A DNA stretch of 64,000 bases from Ciona intestinalis (GCF_000224145.3 NC_020178.2:1322986-1386985), one strand, 5' to 3'; counted from the first letter of the stretch, positions 24,001-31,463 are shown. Numbers and translations: made by a program. The notes: generated by a model not told the origin, from the letters alone.

Positions 24001-27000
24001 GATGTTTCACTATGGAAGTACAACCGCAACCCACGAGATTACTGCACAAGCAAAATTAAATATGATTCAGAAAATTGTAAAATTGATGACGAATACCATG
24101 TAGCTGTTGAAGTTCCCTCAAGTGATCCTTGTTGTAGCAACCACACATGTCAATGTAACTGTCCAGATGATTACGTACCACCTCCAGATAAAGACACTTT
24201 AAAACCGTATGAAGAATTGGATGTAGAAGACAAGTGTTGTGCAAATTGGACAATCAAGTGTGAAGCATGTCTCCTCAAAAATGGTAGTTCTGTAGCAGTT
24301 GGTGAAAGCATTCAAGTTGATGATGGAAGTGGTTGTGTGGTTGATAAGTATTGCTCGAGCAAGAAAATCAATGGAAACGAAAGTGCTTGTTACGAAATGG
24401 AAGTTGCATTTGATCCAAGAGAGAAGTGTCAGCCAAAGGCAGAATTTGAATCAACTGTTTGTGGAGCATATCAACATGCAGTTGAAGTTGTTTACAGCGG
24501 GGATACAATCGACCCGGAACCTTGTTGTTCAGAATTTGAATGTGTTTGCAACAATCATACGATGCTGTCTAAACAATGTCCAAAGTGGTAAGTATATTAC
24601 ATCATAATCATCCCATTTACGACATCATATAATATTATTACATCACAGGTTCAATTACACTTGTCCGGATCCGAGAATGATTGCACAACAAACAAACACC
24701 ATTGATGACAAACAATGCTGTCCTGAGTTTAAATGTGTTTGCCCACAATGTCCGAACGTTACGGAGTGTCAACGTAAATCGTGGTCACCAAAAGTTATAG
24801 ACGAGTAAGTATATGAACAACGTAACTTCATTTAGCCTCCCAAATACAATAACCACTCTAATTCACAATATAAAAATTTAACTAATAGACTCTTAGCAAA
24901 GCTGAAATTTGGCCAAAACGCCGTCATAAGACCTGAAACACATTTAAACCGAGATTGCAATCCATTTAGTTGCATTTAACTCATAGTTTTGGAAACTCAG
25001 ACTTGGAAATCCATACCTGAATGAAGTGCATTTAGTCTTTCACCCTAAGTTATCAAACATAAACGTATCTTGTACCATTCCTTCAGTTCCACTTACCCAG
25101 CTGAGTGTGGATGTTTAAGCACCGAATGTGAATGCAATCCAGAATACTGCTCCATATTCTTTCCCCAACCCCAATGCAATGAACCACATTATAATCGCAC
25201 TGTTGTCAACGCTACCTACTATGAGGAATGTTGTCCACGTGTTGAGTGTACATGTGTGCAGGAGAACTGCGCTAACATCACTTATGAAGGACCAAGTAGT
25301 TGTTCTCCATTTGAAGACTTGGTAAGACATGAGATAGAAACAGTTCACATTATACTGAGTACCCTTAAAACAATATACACGACTTCTATATTGTAAGAGC
25401 CCGATGATACCATTGTCTGAATGTGCGTTCTTGGACGAAACACTAAGTGTAACTGTCATCAAAATGAAGTTTTAGTGAGAGTAAATGGCAATATAGTTAT
25501 AATGATGTTTTGATGAGTGTAACTGTCATTATATTAATGTTTTATTTAGATTGAATTGAACCAGCCAGCAATCGAATGCTGTACAAAACACACTGCGTGT
25601 CGATGCAAAAATGAAAGTCAGCTGAACGAGCTATGCATGTCAAGCAATGCAACGATACCAGCTGGATTCGTCTATGCACCAATATTGAACGATTCTACCA
25701 TGCGACCCAATTGCTGTCATTATGTCTGTGATACTTGCAAGGCTAAAGATGGATCAATTAAAAAGGTTTGGTGCTCGTTACTATACGCAGATTAAAGCTA
25801 TGTCTTAGATTTAGGTTGATCTATCAGATAGAACTTAATCATATTAACGACTAATTGTCTACAGCATGAAAAGTCGATAAATTCTGCCTATCTAGCAATA
25901 GTAACACTGATATACATATCCTTACACCAAGGCATGTATACCTCATTTAAAAGAACTATCACGTAAAGTTTAAAGTGTGAATTTACATTGTGTAAATGGA
26001 ATTACCAATTTAATCTGAGTTATCTAAATACGAACTTGTCTTCTCCAGCGAGGTGAGACTTGGGTTGAAGATGATTCTGGTTGCGGGGTAGAGTATCTCT
26101 GCACTGATAAGAAAGAGGAATATGGAGACAGATGTTTCATCTCTGAAGTAAACCGCAACCCAAGGGATTACTGCACAAGCAAAGATCAGTATGAATCAGA
26201 AAATTGTAAAAATGATGACGAATATCATGTAGCTGTTGAAGTCCCCTCAAGTGATCCTTGTTGTAGCAACCACACATGTCAATGTAGCTGTCCAGATGAT
26301 TACGTACCACCTCCAGATAAAGACACTTTGAAACCATATGAAGAATTGGATGTAGAAGACAAGTGTTGTGCAAACTGGACAATCAAGTGTGAAGCATGTC
26401 TCCTCGAAAATGGTAGTTCTGTAGCAGTTGGTGAAAGCATTCAAGTTGATGATGGAAGTGGTTGCGTGGTTACTAAGTATTGCTCCAGCAAGAAAATCAA
26501 CGGAAACGAAAGTGCTTGCCACGAAATGGAAATATCAAACGACCCAAGACAGAACTGCGTCAGCAAAGATCAATTTGAAAAGAATAATTGTGCCTCTGAT
26601 GAAGTCGCACAGGAAACCGTTTCACAAGATCCTTGTTGTAAAAGCTATCGCTGTGTATGTGGAGATCCACCCCCAGGCTACATAAAACCACCCTATATTT
26701 GCTCCTACCCACGTGAGGTAATGGTTACCTTCCCAAATTCAACGGACTGTTTTAAATACGCAGCATGCCTTTGCGATAACAACACAGAGACAGTATACGA
26801 ATGTCATGAATATTATACGGCTAAGTTTACATGCACTGCAGAAGACCGACACATTGTTGAAGTCATCAGACCAAAGGAAGAGGTTACCGATTTTAACAAA
26901 TGCTGCCCCAAGTTCGATTGTCCATGCAAGGAATGTAATACAACTGAAAACGTGACTTGCCCAGATGGATTTATCATGGAAGATAAAAAAATGCCATACG

Positions 27001-30000
27001 ATTGTTGTGCAAAGAACGTATGCGTTTGCAACTCATGTGAAACATCAGATGGAGCCCTGCACGATTTCTATACTACGTGGGTTGAAACAGACGCAGAAGG
27101 TTGTGCATTACAATATGGTTGTTATCCCAGCAGTGATAAAAACGAGCGAGGATGTCGTACACCAAAAGCAATGAACGATACTTGCCCTGCACCAACCACA
27201 TGCTCAAGTTATGAAACCAAAGTGTTAGTAGTTTATAATGAAACACATCTAGATCCAAACTTATGCTGTCCCGAATATAAATGTGAGTGTAACTCATGTG
27301 GCCCTGATTATGTTCCTGCCCCGAATCCAGACGAACTTAAATGTGAATATCTAATGCCTTACAACGAAACAGAGAATCCCAATCAAAAGTGCTGCCCACT
27401 TTATCACAAAAAATGTCTACCTTGTGGAACACTTGCAGACTTTGAAACTGAATATTGTGAACCGATGTACGAGCATGCTGTGGAGCTTCCACGTCCAAAC
27501 GACACCTGCTGTTGCCCCATGTTTAAGTGTGTGTGCAACTCTCCTGACGTACTTGACAGCATTTGTGATGTCAAAGACATAAACGCTGCGACTTGTGCCC
27601 AGCTTGGAAGAATGAACATCACTTACAGCGTTGTTAACGACACATTCGGTTGCTGCCAAGAGCCAAGCTGTAAGTGTTACACTGGTGATGAATTAAAGAA
27701 AGAATGTGGTAAAAACACAACAACCTGTGAGTACGGGATGGAAGAACAGCCAATTAACTCCGGAGACCAATGCTGTGAGATGTTCCAATGCAAATGCAGT
27801 ACATGTCCAAGCAGTTACAACCAGACAAAACCAGCTGAGGATAATTCATATGAAGAATGGAGGGAGGAAACATTGGAAGAAAATCCGCTGCAGAAATGTT
27901 GCCCACGCTGGCGAAAGTCATGCACAGGAAACCACACTGACTGCTCTACTATTGTTTGCGATGCTGATAAGTATCCTGTACAAGAAGGTATGAAGGATTG
28001 TTGCCCAGCCATGAAGTGTAAATGTAGAGATGCTGAGGAACTCAACTGTCCAGAGCTAGAGTCTTGTAAGAATGGAGAGACTTCTAAAGAGTATTTTGAA
28101 CCAGATGTGTGTTGTCCAAAAGTGAATTGCTCTTGTGGACCTTGTGGGCAAAACTACACCAAATACCCACCTGGAACATTAGAATCATATGAAGAATATG
28201 AGCTGGTTACACCTGAAAATGTGTGTTGTCCTACTTATATCAAAAAATGCGGCAATGTATCTTTGTGTAAAGTTCCTGATTGTGAAGCAAACCACACAGC
28301 TGTTACAATTGCTGACTTAATGGATCCAGATACTGATGGCTGCTGTCCACTATACAAGTGTAGATGTGACATTTGCCATAGTGAATACGGAACATTTAAA
28401 GTTGGAGATACATGGAAAAAAGACATTGGTGGAGGGTGCATGGTGACTTATGAATGCACAAAGCACAGATTGGGAAACACCACTTCTTTCATGGATCTGG
28501 AGAAATGTCACAAATCTGAGATAAAGTTAGACCCAAGCACACACTGCAAATCTGAAATATACCACGACACTTATGTTTGCAACTCCTACCAAACTGCTGT
28601 AGAATATTTCCCAGTCCCTGATCCTAACACTTGCTGTTCTGAATACAAGTGTATTTGCAAAGAAGAGATGCAGCTACAGATGGCGTGCTCTAACTTCACA
28701 AAGGAGGTCTGTGGTGAACACATGCATTCCATTGAACATGGCACGATATCAGGAACTACAGACTGTTGCCCAGATCATGCTTGTGTGTGTAATAATGATA
28801 CAATGTTGAGAAACGATTGCGATCAATGGACAGACTACACATGCAACAAACCAGGATATGAGAGAATACAGGTAATAGTGTTTGTAACATTTAATTTAGT
28901 GGATAGTAACCTCTTTAACACTGTTGATGGACCCAGTTACTGTCTGGATACTAAACTTATGATCAGCAGATGTTTCGGACAGTAACTTGGTGGATAGTAA
29001 CCTCTTTTACACTGATGATGGACCAAGTTACTGTCTGGATACTAAACTCATGATCAGCAGATGTTTCGGACAGTAACTTGGTGGATAGTAACCTCTTTTA
29101 CACTGATGATGGACCAAGTTACTGTCTGGATACTAAACTCATGATCAGCAGATGTTTCGGACAGTAACTTGGTGGATAGTAACCTCTTTAACACTGATGA
29201 TGGACAAAGTTACTGTCTGGATACTAAACTCCTGATCAGCAGATGTTTCGGACAGTAACTTGGTGGATAGTAACCTCTTTTACACTGATGATGGACCAAG
29301 TTACTGTCTGGATACTAAACTCATGATCAGCAGATGTTTCGGACAGTAACTTGGTGGATAGTAACCTGATGATGAACTAAGTTACTTCTTCTAAAGTAAT
29401 TAAATATTATTGACATATATCTTTACAGACAAACACAGTGGACAAGACCAATGGTCCATGCTGCCCTACTTATACCTGCCAATGCAAGCCAGAAGAAGAA
29501 CTTAGGCAAGAGTGTGTGATGTGGAACCACACATGTTCTGTTGGTGAAAGAAGGGAACGAAATAACACAGATTGCTGCCCAACTTATGAGTGTGTGTGCG
29601 ACAAGTGTGTAATGGATGAAGGCATTTACCCGGTAAGTATTAACAAGCATACTCTACATGGGTGGGGACCAGGAAAATCACAGTTGGCGCATTATCCTAA
29701 CACCGTATGTAACAAAAGCCGCAAGGAATAAATTTAATGTATACGATTTTACGATATTTATGGCATAAGCATTGCAGTTTAAATAAAAACAAACTGTATT
29801 GTATGGCAACAATAGAATTGTAATGTAACAATATATCATTATCCAGGTGAATGTGTCATGGGTCTCACCTGATGACATTTGCACAAAACAAACGTGTGTG
29901 TTGGATCCAATTACTGGTTGCCCAGCAATCAACCCATCGGATAAATACGACTGCCCTTATGTTGATACTGATGATTGCATTAAGGTGAGATCTATATAAG

Positions 30001-31463
30001 AACTCCTTGGTTTTGGGAAGAAGAAGTTACTGTATAGCAGATGAAACATTGGTACATTGAGATAACAAAACAAATACCTGTCGGATATTTTTTACATTTA
30101 TAATACTCTATAGTAAAAGTACACAGCAAAAGGAATATTTGTATTCGTTGTATTTTGTGGAGGCAATCTTTATTTTAAATAAAAGCCTTTTTGTTTTTAA
30201 AGTAATTCTTATTCTGTGTATACATAAAGCCTGTTTGCTTTTGCATTGGGAACTATGTTATCTTATACAGGGAAAAATAAAGATGTTTTACTAATACAGC
30301 TTATTGACAGTTTTTTATATTCTTTTATACAGAAAGGGGGCAGTATTCTTGGAAATGAAAGTACTTCTGGCTGTTGCAAAATATGTAAGTATTCACATTT
30401 TCTTTCTATTGTTTATTATTCATTGTAAAGAGTACCATATTACTAAGTAAAGCAAGAGTGTAAGTCCATTGAATAGGAAACAGATGGTGCCATTTAGGCG
30501 AGATATAAATCTATTGTAGTACACAATTCAATGGACTTGATTTCTGTTTGTTCTGTATTATGTTGCACTTAATCCTTTATGATATATGGGAAAATTTGTT
30601 TAGGAAAAATGTCGATTCAGGTAATGGTTATGTGTTTTTTTTACACATTGATGGCAACATTAAGATTTGAACCCGTATCTTCTGTCTATTAACGAGCCTA
30701 CGTTACTATGCTATGACTACAAACGTAGCTAATAAAAGTTATGTGGATAAAAAGCTAATAAAAGTTATGTGGATAAAAAAAATAGCTGTTAAAGAGTCAT
30801 TAAGGATAAAATAAATGATATTTTTCCACAGGCAATCCAATCACTACACCTTGTGAAAGAACGATCCAACGTGAGTCAATAAATGCCACTGTTGATGGAC
30901 ATTTATGCTGGACAGCTACTAAACATGACATAGCATTCTGTAGCGGATCGTGTCAGACCTCGCAGTCATATGATGAACATACAGGGGAATCCAATGGTGG
31001 GTAAAACGTTTTTTATTTTTTGGATTTTTTTGTTTCGGTAATAATTTGGACAACCCATGAGTGACCACTGGTCTGAAGCAATTGTCGTTTAGTGTGTTGC
31101 CAGACATACGCCAATAGTGGGAGCAGCAACTAGTCTCGAACCCATTACCTCTGGGACATAAACCAAACCCATTACCGCCGGACATATATATATATATAAA
31201 CTTCTTTATTGTTATAAAAGTCCAGCCCTGTTTTAGAGATATCAATAATAGAATTCGAATTTTAGCATAAACTAACACATACCACTTACATTACAGGTAT
31301 TTGCCGTTGCTGCAAATCTGATTGGTCATCCAAGAGGACATATTCCTTGTCATGTGACGATGGAATCAATCGAGATCATCAACATATTGAGATCATGTCG
31401 TGTGGATGTGAAGAGACAGCATGTGAAGCAACAGCAACATCTGCTACACCTTTTATTCCATAA
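172..31463 (+). CDS. Gel-forming mucin / VWF-like secreted protein, 3' part (44 exons)
   Basis: A very large extracellular cysteine-rich protein of the gel-forming mucin / von Willebrand factor family, which forms disulfide-linked polymers outside the cell. Splice phases join the exons described below into about 3,700-4,000 codons ending at TAA 31461-31463. Domain order is D2 end, D', D3, CysD, cysteine-rich block, D4, expanded VWC-like array and CTCK. The D' and D3 parts follow the cysteine pattern of VWF D'D3. The CysD domain and the GLCGTC motif in D4 are mucin-type. No Ser/Thr/Pro-rich exon is seen, so calling it a mucin rests on architecture, not glycosylation. The 5' end (signal peptide, D1, D2) is outside the window. 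One exon (23386-24587) is broken by an N gap. No AATAAA was found within 2 kb after the stop. Family placement is secure; orthology to a particular vertebrate gene is not. Confidence 0.9.
826..1045 (+). mobile_element. SINE copy lacking most of the tRNA head
   Basis: Shares ATGGGCAAGACACTTAAC, the ATCAGCCATACATAAAAA link and the tail GTATGAAACAGAACACC with the copy at 5287. Confidence 0.7.
1901..2094. mobile_element. MITE-like element (GGGTGGGG family)
   Basis: About 190 bp with inverted ends: GGTAGGGTGGGGAAAGATGG at the left and CCCATCCTCCCCCACCCTAC at the right. The interior is shared with all other copies (AACAAAGAACATTCAAAGAA). Confidence 0.75.
2521..4540 (+). mobile_element. Cluster of SINE tail fragments in mucin-gene introns
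   Basis: Forward tails at about 2521-2645, 3316-3415, 3415-3490, 3820-3905, 3993-4115, 4370-4460 and 4460-4540, with one reverse tail at 2790-2875. Each has the GGTGTATGAAACAGAACACC and GACTGTCGTTGCCC sequence. All lie in introns between exons 2 and 6. Confidence 0.7.
3073..3220. repeat. 37-bp minisatellite, four copies
   Basis: Unit CTAGATGGTAGCACCCTGGG plus 17 bp, at 3073, 3110, 3147 and 3184. Single diverged copies recur at 9643, 12590 and 12722. Confidence 0.85.
3513..4851 (+). CDS. Exons 4-6: D3 VWD domain and start of C8
   Basis: Exons are 3513-3768, 4120-4308 and 4612-4851 (phases 0, 0, 0). Exon 4 opens the VWD fold with [14 protein letters not shown]; the usual GDPH is GGAY here. 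Exon 5 supplies the [13 protein letters not shown] and [11 protein letters not shown] strands. Exon 6 begins with [11 protein letters not shown], so the CGLCG motif is intact (a CXXC linked to disulfide-driven multimer assembly in VWF and mucins), then [14 protein letters not shown] and the first C8 cysteines. The donor of exon 4 is placed at GGG|GTAGGT because it leaves VTAILGYTKVTL in frame, a good match to the family. Introns carry SINE tail fragments. Confidence 0.88.
5090..6234 (+). CDS. Exons 7-9: D3 C8 end and TIL3 module
   Basis: Exons are 5090-5246, 5704-5830 and 6140-6234 (phases 1, 2, 1). Exon 7 reads [20 protein letters not shown] then [11 protein letters not shown], the standard end of C8 and close to the VWF D3 sequence. 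Exons 8-9 form a TIL module: [46 protein letters not shown]. The intron between exons 7 and 8 holds the best-preserved tRNA-derived SINE of the window (5287-5590). Confidence 0.87.
5287..5590 (+). mobile_element. tRNA-derived SINE, best-preserved copy
   Basis: The head has pol III promoter boxes: TGGCATAGTGGTTAGCGCG (A-box type) and GGGTTCAAGGCTC (B-box type). The body reads CCTTGGGCAAGACAC and CCAACCCAGTGGTCA, then an A-rich link (CATAAAAAAATAAA). The tail reads GTAACTCGTAAGC and CACGCAAGGATAAAG and ends in ATTC-rich repeats. This copy shows that the many short tail fragments in the window belong to one element of about 300 bp. Confidence 0.8.
6858..7745 (+). CDS. Exons 10-11: mucin CysD (WxxW) domain
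   Basis: Exons are 6858-7099 and 7554-7745 (both end in phase 0). Exon 10 reads [20 protein letters not shown], with the WxxW signature WTDW that is C-mannosylated in mammalian mucins, then [17 protein letters not shown]. Exon 11 completes the domain with [13 protein letters not shown], the typical C-terminal signature. In MUC2, MUC5AC and MUC5B such domains follow D3 directly, as here, and contribute to non-covalent packing. Exon 11 then runs into the first CC..C.C module ([15 protein letters not shown]). This domain is the strongest evidence for mucin rather than VWF affinity. Confidence 0.9.
8223..8400 (+). CDS. Exon 12: VWC-like cysteine module
   Basis: 178 nt, acceptor after TTCAAG, donor TGTG|GTACGT, phase 0 to 1. 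Translation runs [15 protein letters not shown] to [12 protein letters not shown], completing a VWC-like unit begun in exon 11 ([10 protein letters not shown]). The CC-x3-TC ending is the recurring signature of this protein. No specific function can be assigned to the single module. Confidence 0.82.
8463..8657. mobile_element. MITE-like element (GGGTGGGG family)
   Basis: TATAGTAGGGTGGGGAGACG at the left, CCCATCTTCTCCCACCCTAC at the right; central GTCTATGGGAGTCGT-type core. Confidence 0.75.
9370..10074 (+). CDS. Exons 13-14: cysteine-rich pair, first copy
   Basis: Exons are 9370-9597 (228 nt) and 9896-10074 (179 nt). Exon 13 contains [19 protein letters not shown] (TIL/E-like), and exon 14 contains [18 protein letters not shown] and [11 protein letters not shown]. 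The pair has the same exon lengths and phases as 11367-12065, so it is one half of a tandem exon duplication about 2.0 kb apart. The two pairs differ unevenly: exon 14 is nearly identical to exon 17 over its first 125 nt, while exon 13 is clearly diverged from exon 16. Confidence 0.85.
10117..10400 (-). mobile_element. Reverse SINE, near full length, next to exon 15
   Basis: Reads the tail, link and body in reverse and ends in a degraded tRNA head (CGCTATAACCACTGTGG). It stops about 20 bp before the exon 15 acceptor, so it may supply part of the polypyrimidine or branch region. Confidence 0.65.
10421..10601 (+). CDS. Exon 15: VWC-like module
   Basis: 181 nt, phase 0 to 1, reading [18 protein letters not shown] to [11 protein letters not shown]. 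The acceptor (TCTAATAAAG|GAG) lies about 20 bp past a reverse-oriented SINE (10117-10400), and the donor leads into a 126-bp minisatellite. The exon itself is clean and in phase with both neighbours, so the repeats have not broken it. Confidence 0.83.
10638..11310. repeat. 126-bp minisatellite, about six copies
   Basis: Repeats begin GGGTGGGAACTTG at 10638, 10760, 10885, 11011, 11137 and 11263, in the intron between exons 15 and 16. Confidence 0.9.
11367..12065 (+). CDS. Exons 16-17: cysteine-rich pair, second copy
   Basis: Exons are 11367-11594 (228 nt) and 11887-12065 (179 nt), with lengths and phases matching exons 13-14. Exon 16 contains [19 protein letters not shown]; exon 17 begins [18 protein letters not shown]. 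The second copy is intact. The intron between them carries a 40-bp tandem repeat (three copies, about 11631-11745). Confidence 0.85.
11631..11745. repeat. 40-bp tandem repeat, three copies
   Basis: TGGTATAAATCCTTGGGTGT at 11631, 11671 and 11711 (last with TATGAAT), in the intron between exons 16 and 17. Confidence 0.82.
12370..14476 (+). CDS. Exons 18-21: VWC-like modules before D4
   Basis: Exons are 12370-12498, 12816-12964, 13445-13589 and 14281-14476 (end phases 0, 2, 0, 1). They read [35 protein letters not shown] and [11 protein letters not shown], the recurring CC-x2-Y-x-C-x-C pattern. The start of exon 20 is set at ACAG|ATGCGT because the three upstream AG sites all give an immediate stop in the required phase. 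The intron between exons 20 and 21 holds a 31-bp minisatellite joined to a MITE-like element. Confidence 0.82.
13045..13375. mobile_element. Forward and reverse SINE tails facing each other
   Basis: A forward tail at 13045-13145 and reverse tails at 13190-13270 and 13310-13375 form a loose inverted repeat in the intron before exon 20. Confidence 0.6.
13621..13800. repeat. 31-bp minisatellite, six copies, made of MITE end sequence
   Basis: Starts AATGTATG at 13621, 13652, 13683, 13714, 13745 and 13776. Each unit contains GGGGTAAGATGGGACA or a close variant, which is the terminal repeat of the MITE-like family, and the last unit leads straight into a MITE copy. Confidence 0.88.
13776..14002. 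mobile_element. MITE-like element fused to 31-bp repeat
   Basis: The left end is the last unit of the 31-bp minisatellite (ATGGTGGGGTAAGAT). The core and right end (CCCAGATTCTCCCACCCTAC) are typical. Confidence 0.7.
14622..14800 (+). mobile_element. SINE body and tail
   Basis: CCTTGGGCAAGACACTTAAC, AACCCAGGGGTCACTAATGG, an A-rich link, then the tail to ATGAAACAGAACG. The head is missing. Confidence 0.65.
14908..16059 (+). CDS. Exons 22-24: D4 VWD domain with GDPH
   Basis: Exons are 14908-15031, 15410-15533 and 15864-16059 (end phases 2, 0, 1). Exon 22 reads [19 protein letters not shown], with GDPH encoded at 14925-14936. In MUC2 and MUC5AC the equivalent D4 GDPH cleaves itself between D and P at low pH. 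Exon 24 contains [13 protein letters not shown] and ends at VGLCG, where exon 25 continues with [10 protein letters not shown], the mucin-type D4 motif. A truncated MITE lies in the intron just upstream of exon 24. Confidence 0.88.
15638..15779. mobile_element. Truncated MITE-like element before exon 24
   Basis: Left end TATAGTAGGGGGGGAAGGCG and core present; the right third is missing after TTTGTTTACTACCAAA. Confidence 0.65.
16122..16600. repeat. 71-bp minisatellite, about 6.5 copies
   Basis: CAGTGAGCATGAGGTGTATG recurs at 16122, 16193, 16264, 16335, 16406 and 16477, then after 81 bp. The same unit occurs at about 4925-5045 and 39495-39740. Confidence 0.88.
16644..18173 (+). CDS. Exons 25-27: D4 linker and C8 domain
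   Basis: Exons are 16644-16809, 17634-17793 and 18077-18173 (end phases 2, 0, 1). Exon 25 reads [16 protein letters not shown], then FGYDWEV and the CKRC and CYTC pairs. Exons 26-27 give [25 protein letters not shown] and [16 protein letters not shown] with GMCVDWR, the C8 pattern. The 824-bp intron after exon 25 contains a MITE-like copy and a separate element with 22-bp inverted ends (17382-17523). Confidence 0.84.
16827..17032. mobile_element. MITE-like element (GGGTGGGG family)
   Basis: TATAGTAGGGTGGGGGAAGA at the left, GTCCCATCTCCCCCCACCCC at the right, starting 18 bp after the exon 25 donor. Confidence 0.72.
17382..17523. mobile_element. Short element with 22-bp inverted ends
   Basis: AAGGTGGCTGTACACAGTAT at the left and ATACTGTGTACAGCTACCTT at the right are near-perfect inverted repeats; the 98-bp interior is rich in GCATGCG. 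It is different from the GGGTGGGG family. The small size and clean ends suggest a separate MITE family. Confidence 0.65.
17815..17975 (-). mobile_element. Reverse SINE tails
   Basis: Two overlapping reverse tails with GTAACTTATTTATC and GTTTCATACACCTCGT in the intron after exon 26. Confidence 0.55.
18375..18548 (+). CDS. Exon 28: D4 TIL module
   Basis: 174 nt, phase 1 to 1. The sequence [20 protein letters not shown] then [18 protein letters not shown] has the TIL cysteine order (C..C..C..C..C.CP.G). It follows C8 directly, as in mucin and VWF D assemblies. Confidence 0.86.
18874..19611 (+). CDS. Exons 29-30: VWC-type modules after D4
   Basis: Exons are 18874-19131 and 19301-19611 (end phases 1, 0). 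They read [43 protein letters not shown] and [19 protein letters not shown]. From here the protein enters a long run of alternating CC-x4-C-x-C and CC-x2-Y-x2-K-C modules. Exon 30 ends in the middle of a VWC unit (NGTFHK), which exon 31 continues (TGSSWYEV). Confidence 0.84.
19654..19836. mobile_element. MITE-like element (GGGTGGGG family)
   Basis: AGGTTGGGGAAAGATGGGAC at the left and GTGTCCCATCTTCCCCACGC at the right; about 40 bp after the exon 30 donor. A second, partial copy sits at 20695-20804 in the same intron. Confidence 0.7.
20157..20240. repeat. Short direct repeat, three copies
   Basis: GTCAGATTATTGGAGAAAGA repeated three times about 31-32 bp apart in the intron before exon 31. Confidence 0.85.
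20858..21915 (+). CDS. Exon 31: double cysteine-rich unit with internal frame disruption
   Basis: 1,058 nt, start phase 0 and end phase 2. It carries two near-identical units ([28 protein letters not shown]). Between about 21185 and 21355 the sequence differs from its paralogue at 26380-26545 by several small insertions, and reading through gives TGA at 21200-21202. Three are single-base insertions and one is about 3 bp, so the net change is a multiple of three and the frame is restored for the second unit. Exon ends and both flanking phases are normal. Either the assembly has base errors in this repeat or the allele is damaged; the compensated frame and the nearby N gap favour base errors. 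Confidence 0.7.
21977..23102 (+). CDS. Exons 32-34: cysteine-rich unit, duplication copy 1
   Basis: Exons are 21977-22132 (156 nt), 22424-22658 (235 nt) and 22887-23102 (216 nt), with end phases 2, 0, 0. They read [46 protein letters not shown] and [12 protein letters not shown] to [10 protein letters not shown]. They recur almost unchanged at 24649-25765, introns included, about 2.66 kb downstream. Confidence 0.85.
23386..24587 (+). CDS. Exon 35: cysteine-rich unit broken by an assembly gap
   Basis: Starts after TCTCCAG at 23386 ([18 protein letters not shown]) and is interrupted by 50 N at 23802-23851. After the gap the intron end and exon start appear a second time (acceptor before 23918), followed by the familiar unit to the donor at 24587. 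Relative to the intact copy at 26049, the first part has a 4-nt insertion near 23480. The second start has +2, -1 and +1 changes, giving a net frame shift. Both lie beside the gap, so misassembly or low-quality sequence is the likeliest cause. How many copies really sit here is unknown. Confidence 0.55.
23802..23851. other. Assembly gap (50 N)
   Basis: Falls inside exon 35 of the mucin-like gene, in the most recently duplicated part. A round 50 N is usually a placeholder, so the real missing length is unknown. Confidence 0.98.
24649..25765 (+). CDS. Exons 36-38: cysteine-rich unit, duplication copy 2
   Basis: Exons are 24649-24804 (156 nt), 25087-25321 (235 nt) and 25550-25765 (216 nt), with the same phases as exons 32-34. 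The protein sequence is essentially identical to copy 1, and the introns also match closely with few indels. This marks a recent duplication rather than conserved exon structure alone. All three are intact. Confidence 0.85.
26049..28871 (+). CDS. Exon 39: 2.8-kb intronless array of CC..C.C modules
   Basis: One open 2,823-nt exon (941 codons, phase 0 to 0) between AG at 26047-26048 and GT at 28872. I count 17 CC pairs, most as CC-x4-C-x-C (for example [22 protein letters not shown]) and about four as CC-x2-Y/W-x3-K/S-C ([22 protein letters not shown]). VWC-like spacers and several NxS/T sites lie between them. The first third is nearly identical to exons 31 and 35; the rest is diverged. Other exons in this gene are 41-311 nt apart from the related exon 31, so this exon probably grew by internal duplication or arose from intron loss. 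The product is probably a rod-like disulfide-stiffened extracellular segment. Confidence 0.9.
28894..29370. repeat. 91-bp minisatellite, about five copies
   Basis: CAGTAACTTGGTGGATAGTA at 28980, 29071, 29162, 29253 and 29344, exactly 91 bp apart. It starts about 20 bp after the exon 39 donor. Confidence 0.9.
29429..30384 (+). CDS. Exons 40-42: final VWC-like modules
   Basis: Exons are 29429-29632 (204 nt), 29847-29984 (138 nt) and 30333-30384 (52 nt), end phases 0, 0, 1. They read [39 protein letters not shown] and [17 protein letters not shown]. The 52-nt exon ends GCCKI(C), the standard junction from a VWC domain to the terminal knot in mucins and VWF. Confidence 0.85.
30832..31463 (+). 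CDS. Exons 43-44: C-terminal cystine knot (CTCK) and stop
   Basis: Exons are 30832-30996 and 31297-31463. The protein reads [16 protein letters not shown], then [26 protein letters not shown] and [14 protein letters not shown], and stops at TAA 31461. This spacing matches the CTCK of VWF and MUC2, which drives C-terminal dimerisation in the endoplasmic reticulum. The donor at AATG|GTGGGT is chosen over GGTGG|GTAAAA because only it keeps the phase (SNGICRCC). Confidence 0.92.
31030..31165 (-). mobile_element. Reverse SINE body fragment
   Basis: GGACAACCCATGAGTGACCA to CGAACCCATTACCTCTGGGA in the last intron of the mucin-like gene, just downstream of exon 43. Confidence 0.6.

Larger units (their letters stand above)
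21340..26545. repeat. 2.66-kb tandem duplication including exons and introns
   Basis: Exon starts recur at fixed offsets: 21977/24649 (2672), 22424/25087 (2663), 22887/25550 (2663) and 23386/26049 (2663). Introns match as well as exons. The duplication covers exons 32-34 and 36-38 and the unit that begins each following exon. Confidence 0.88.
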
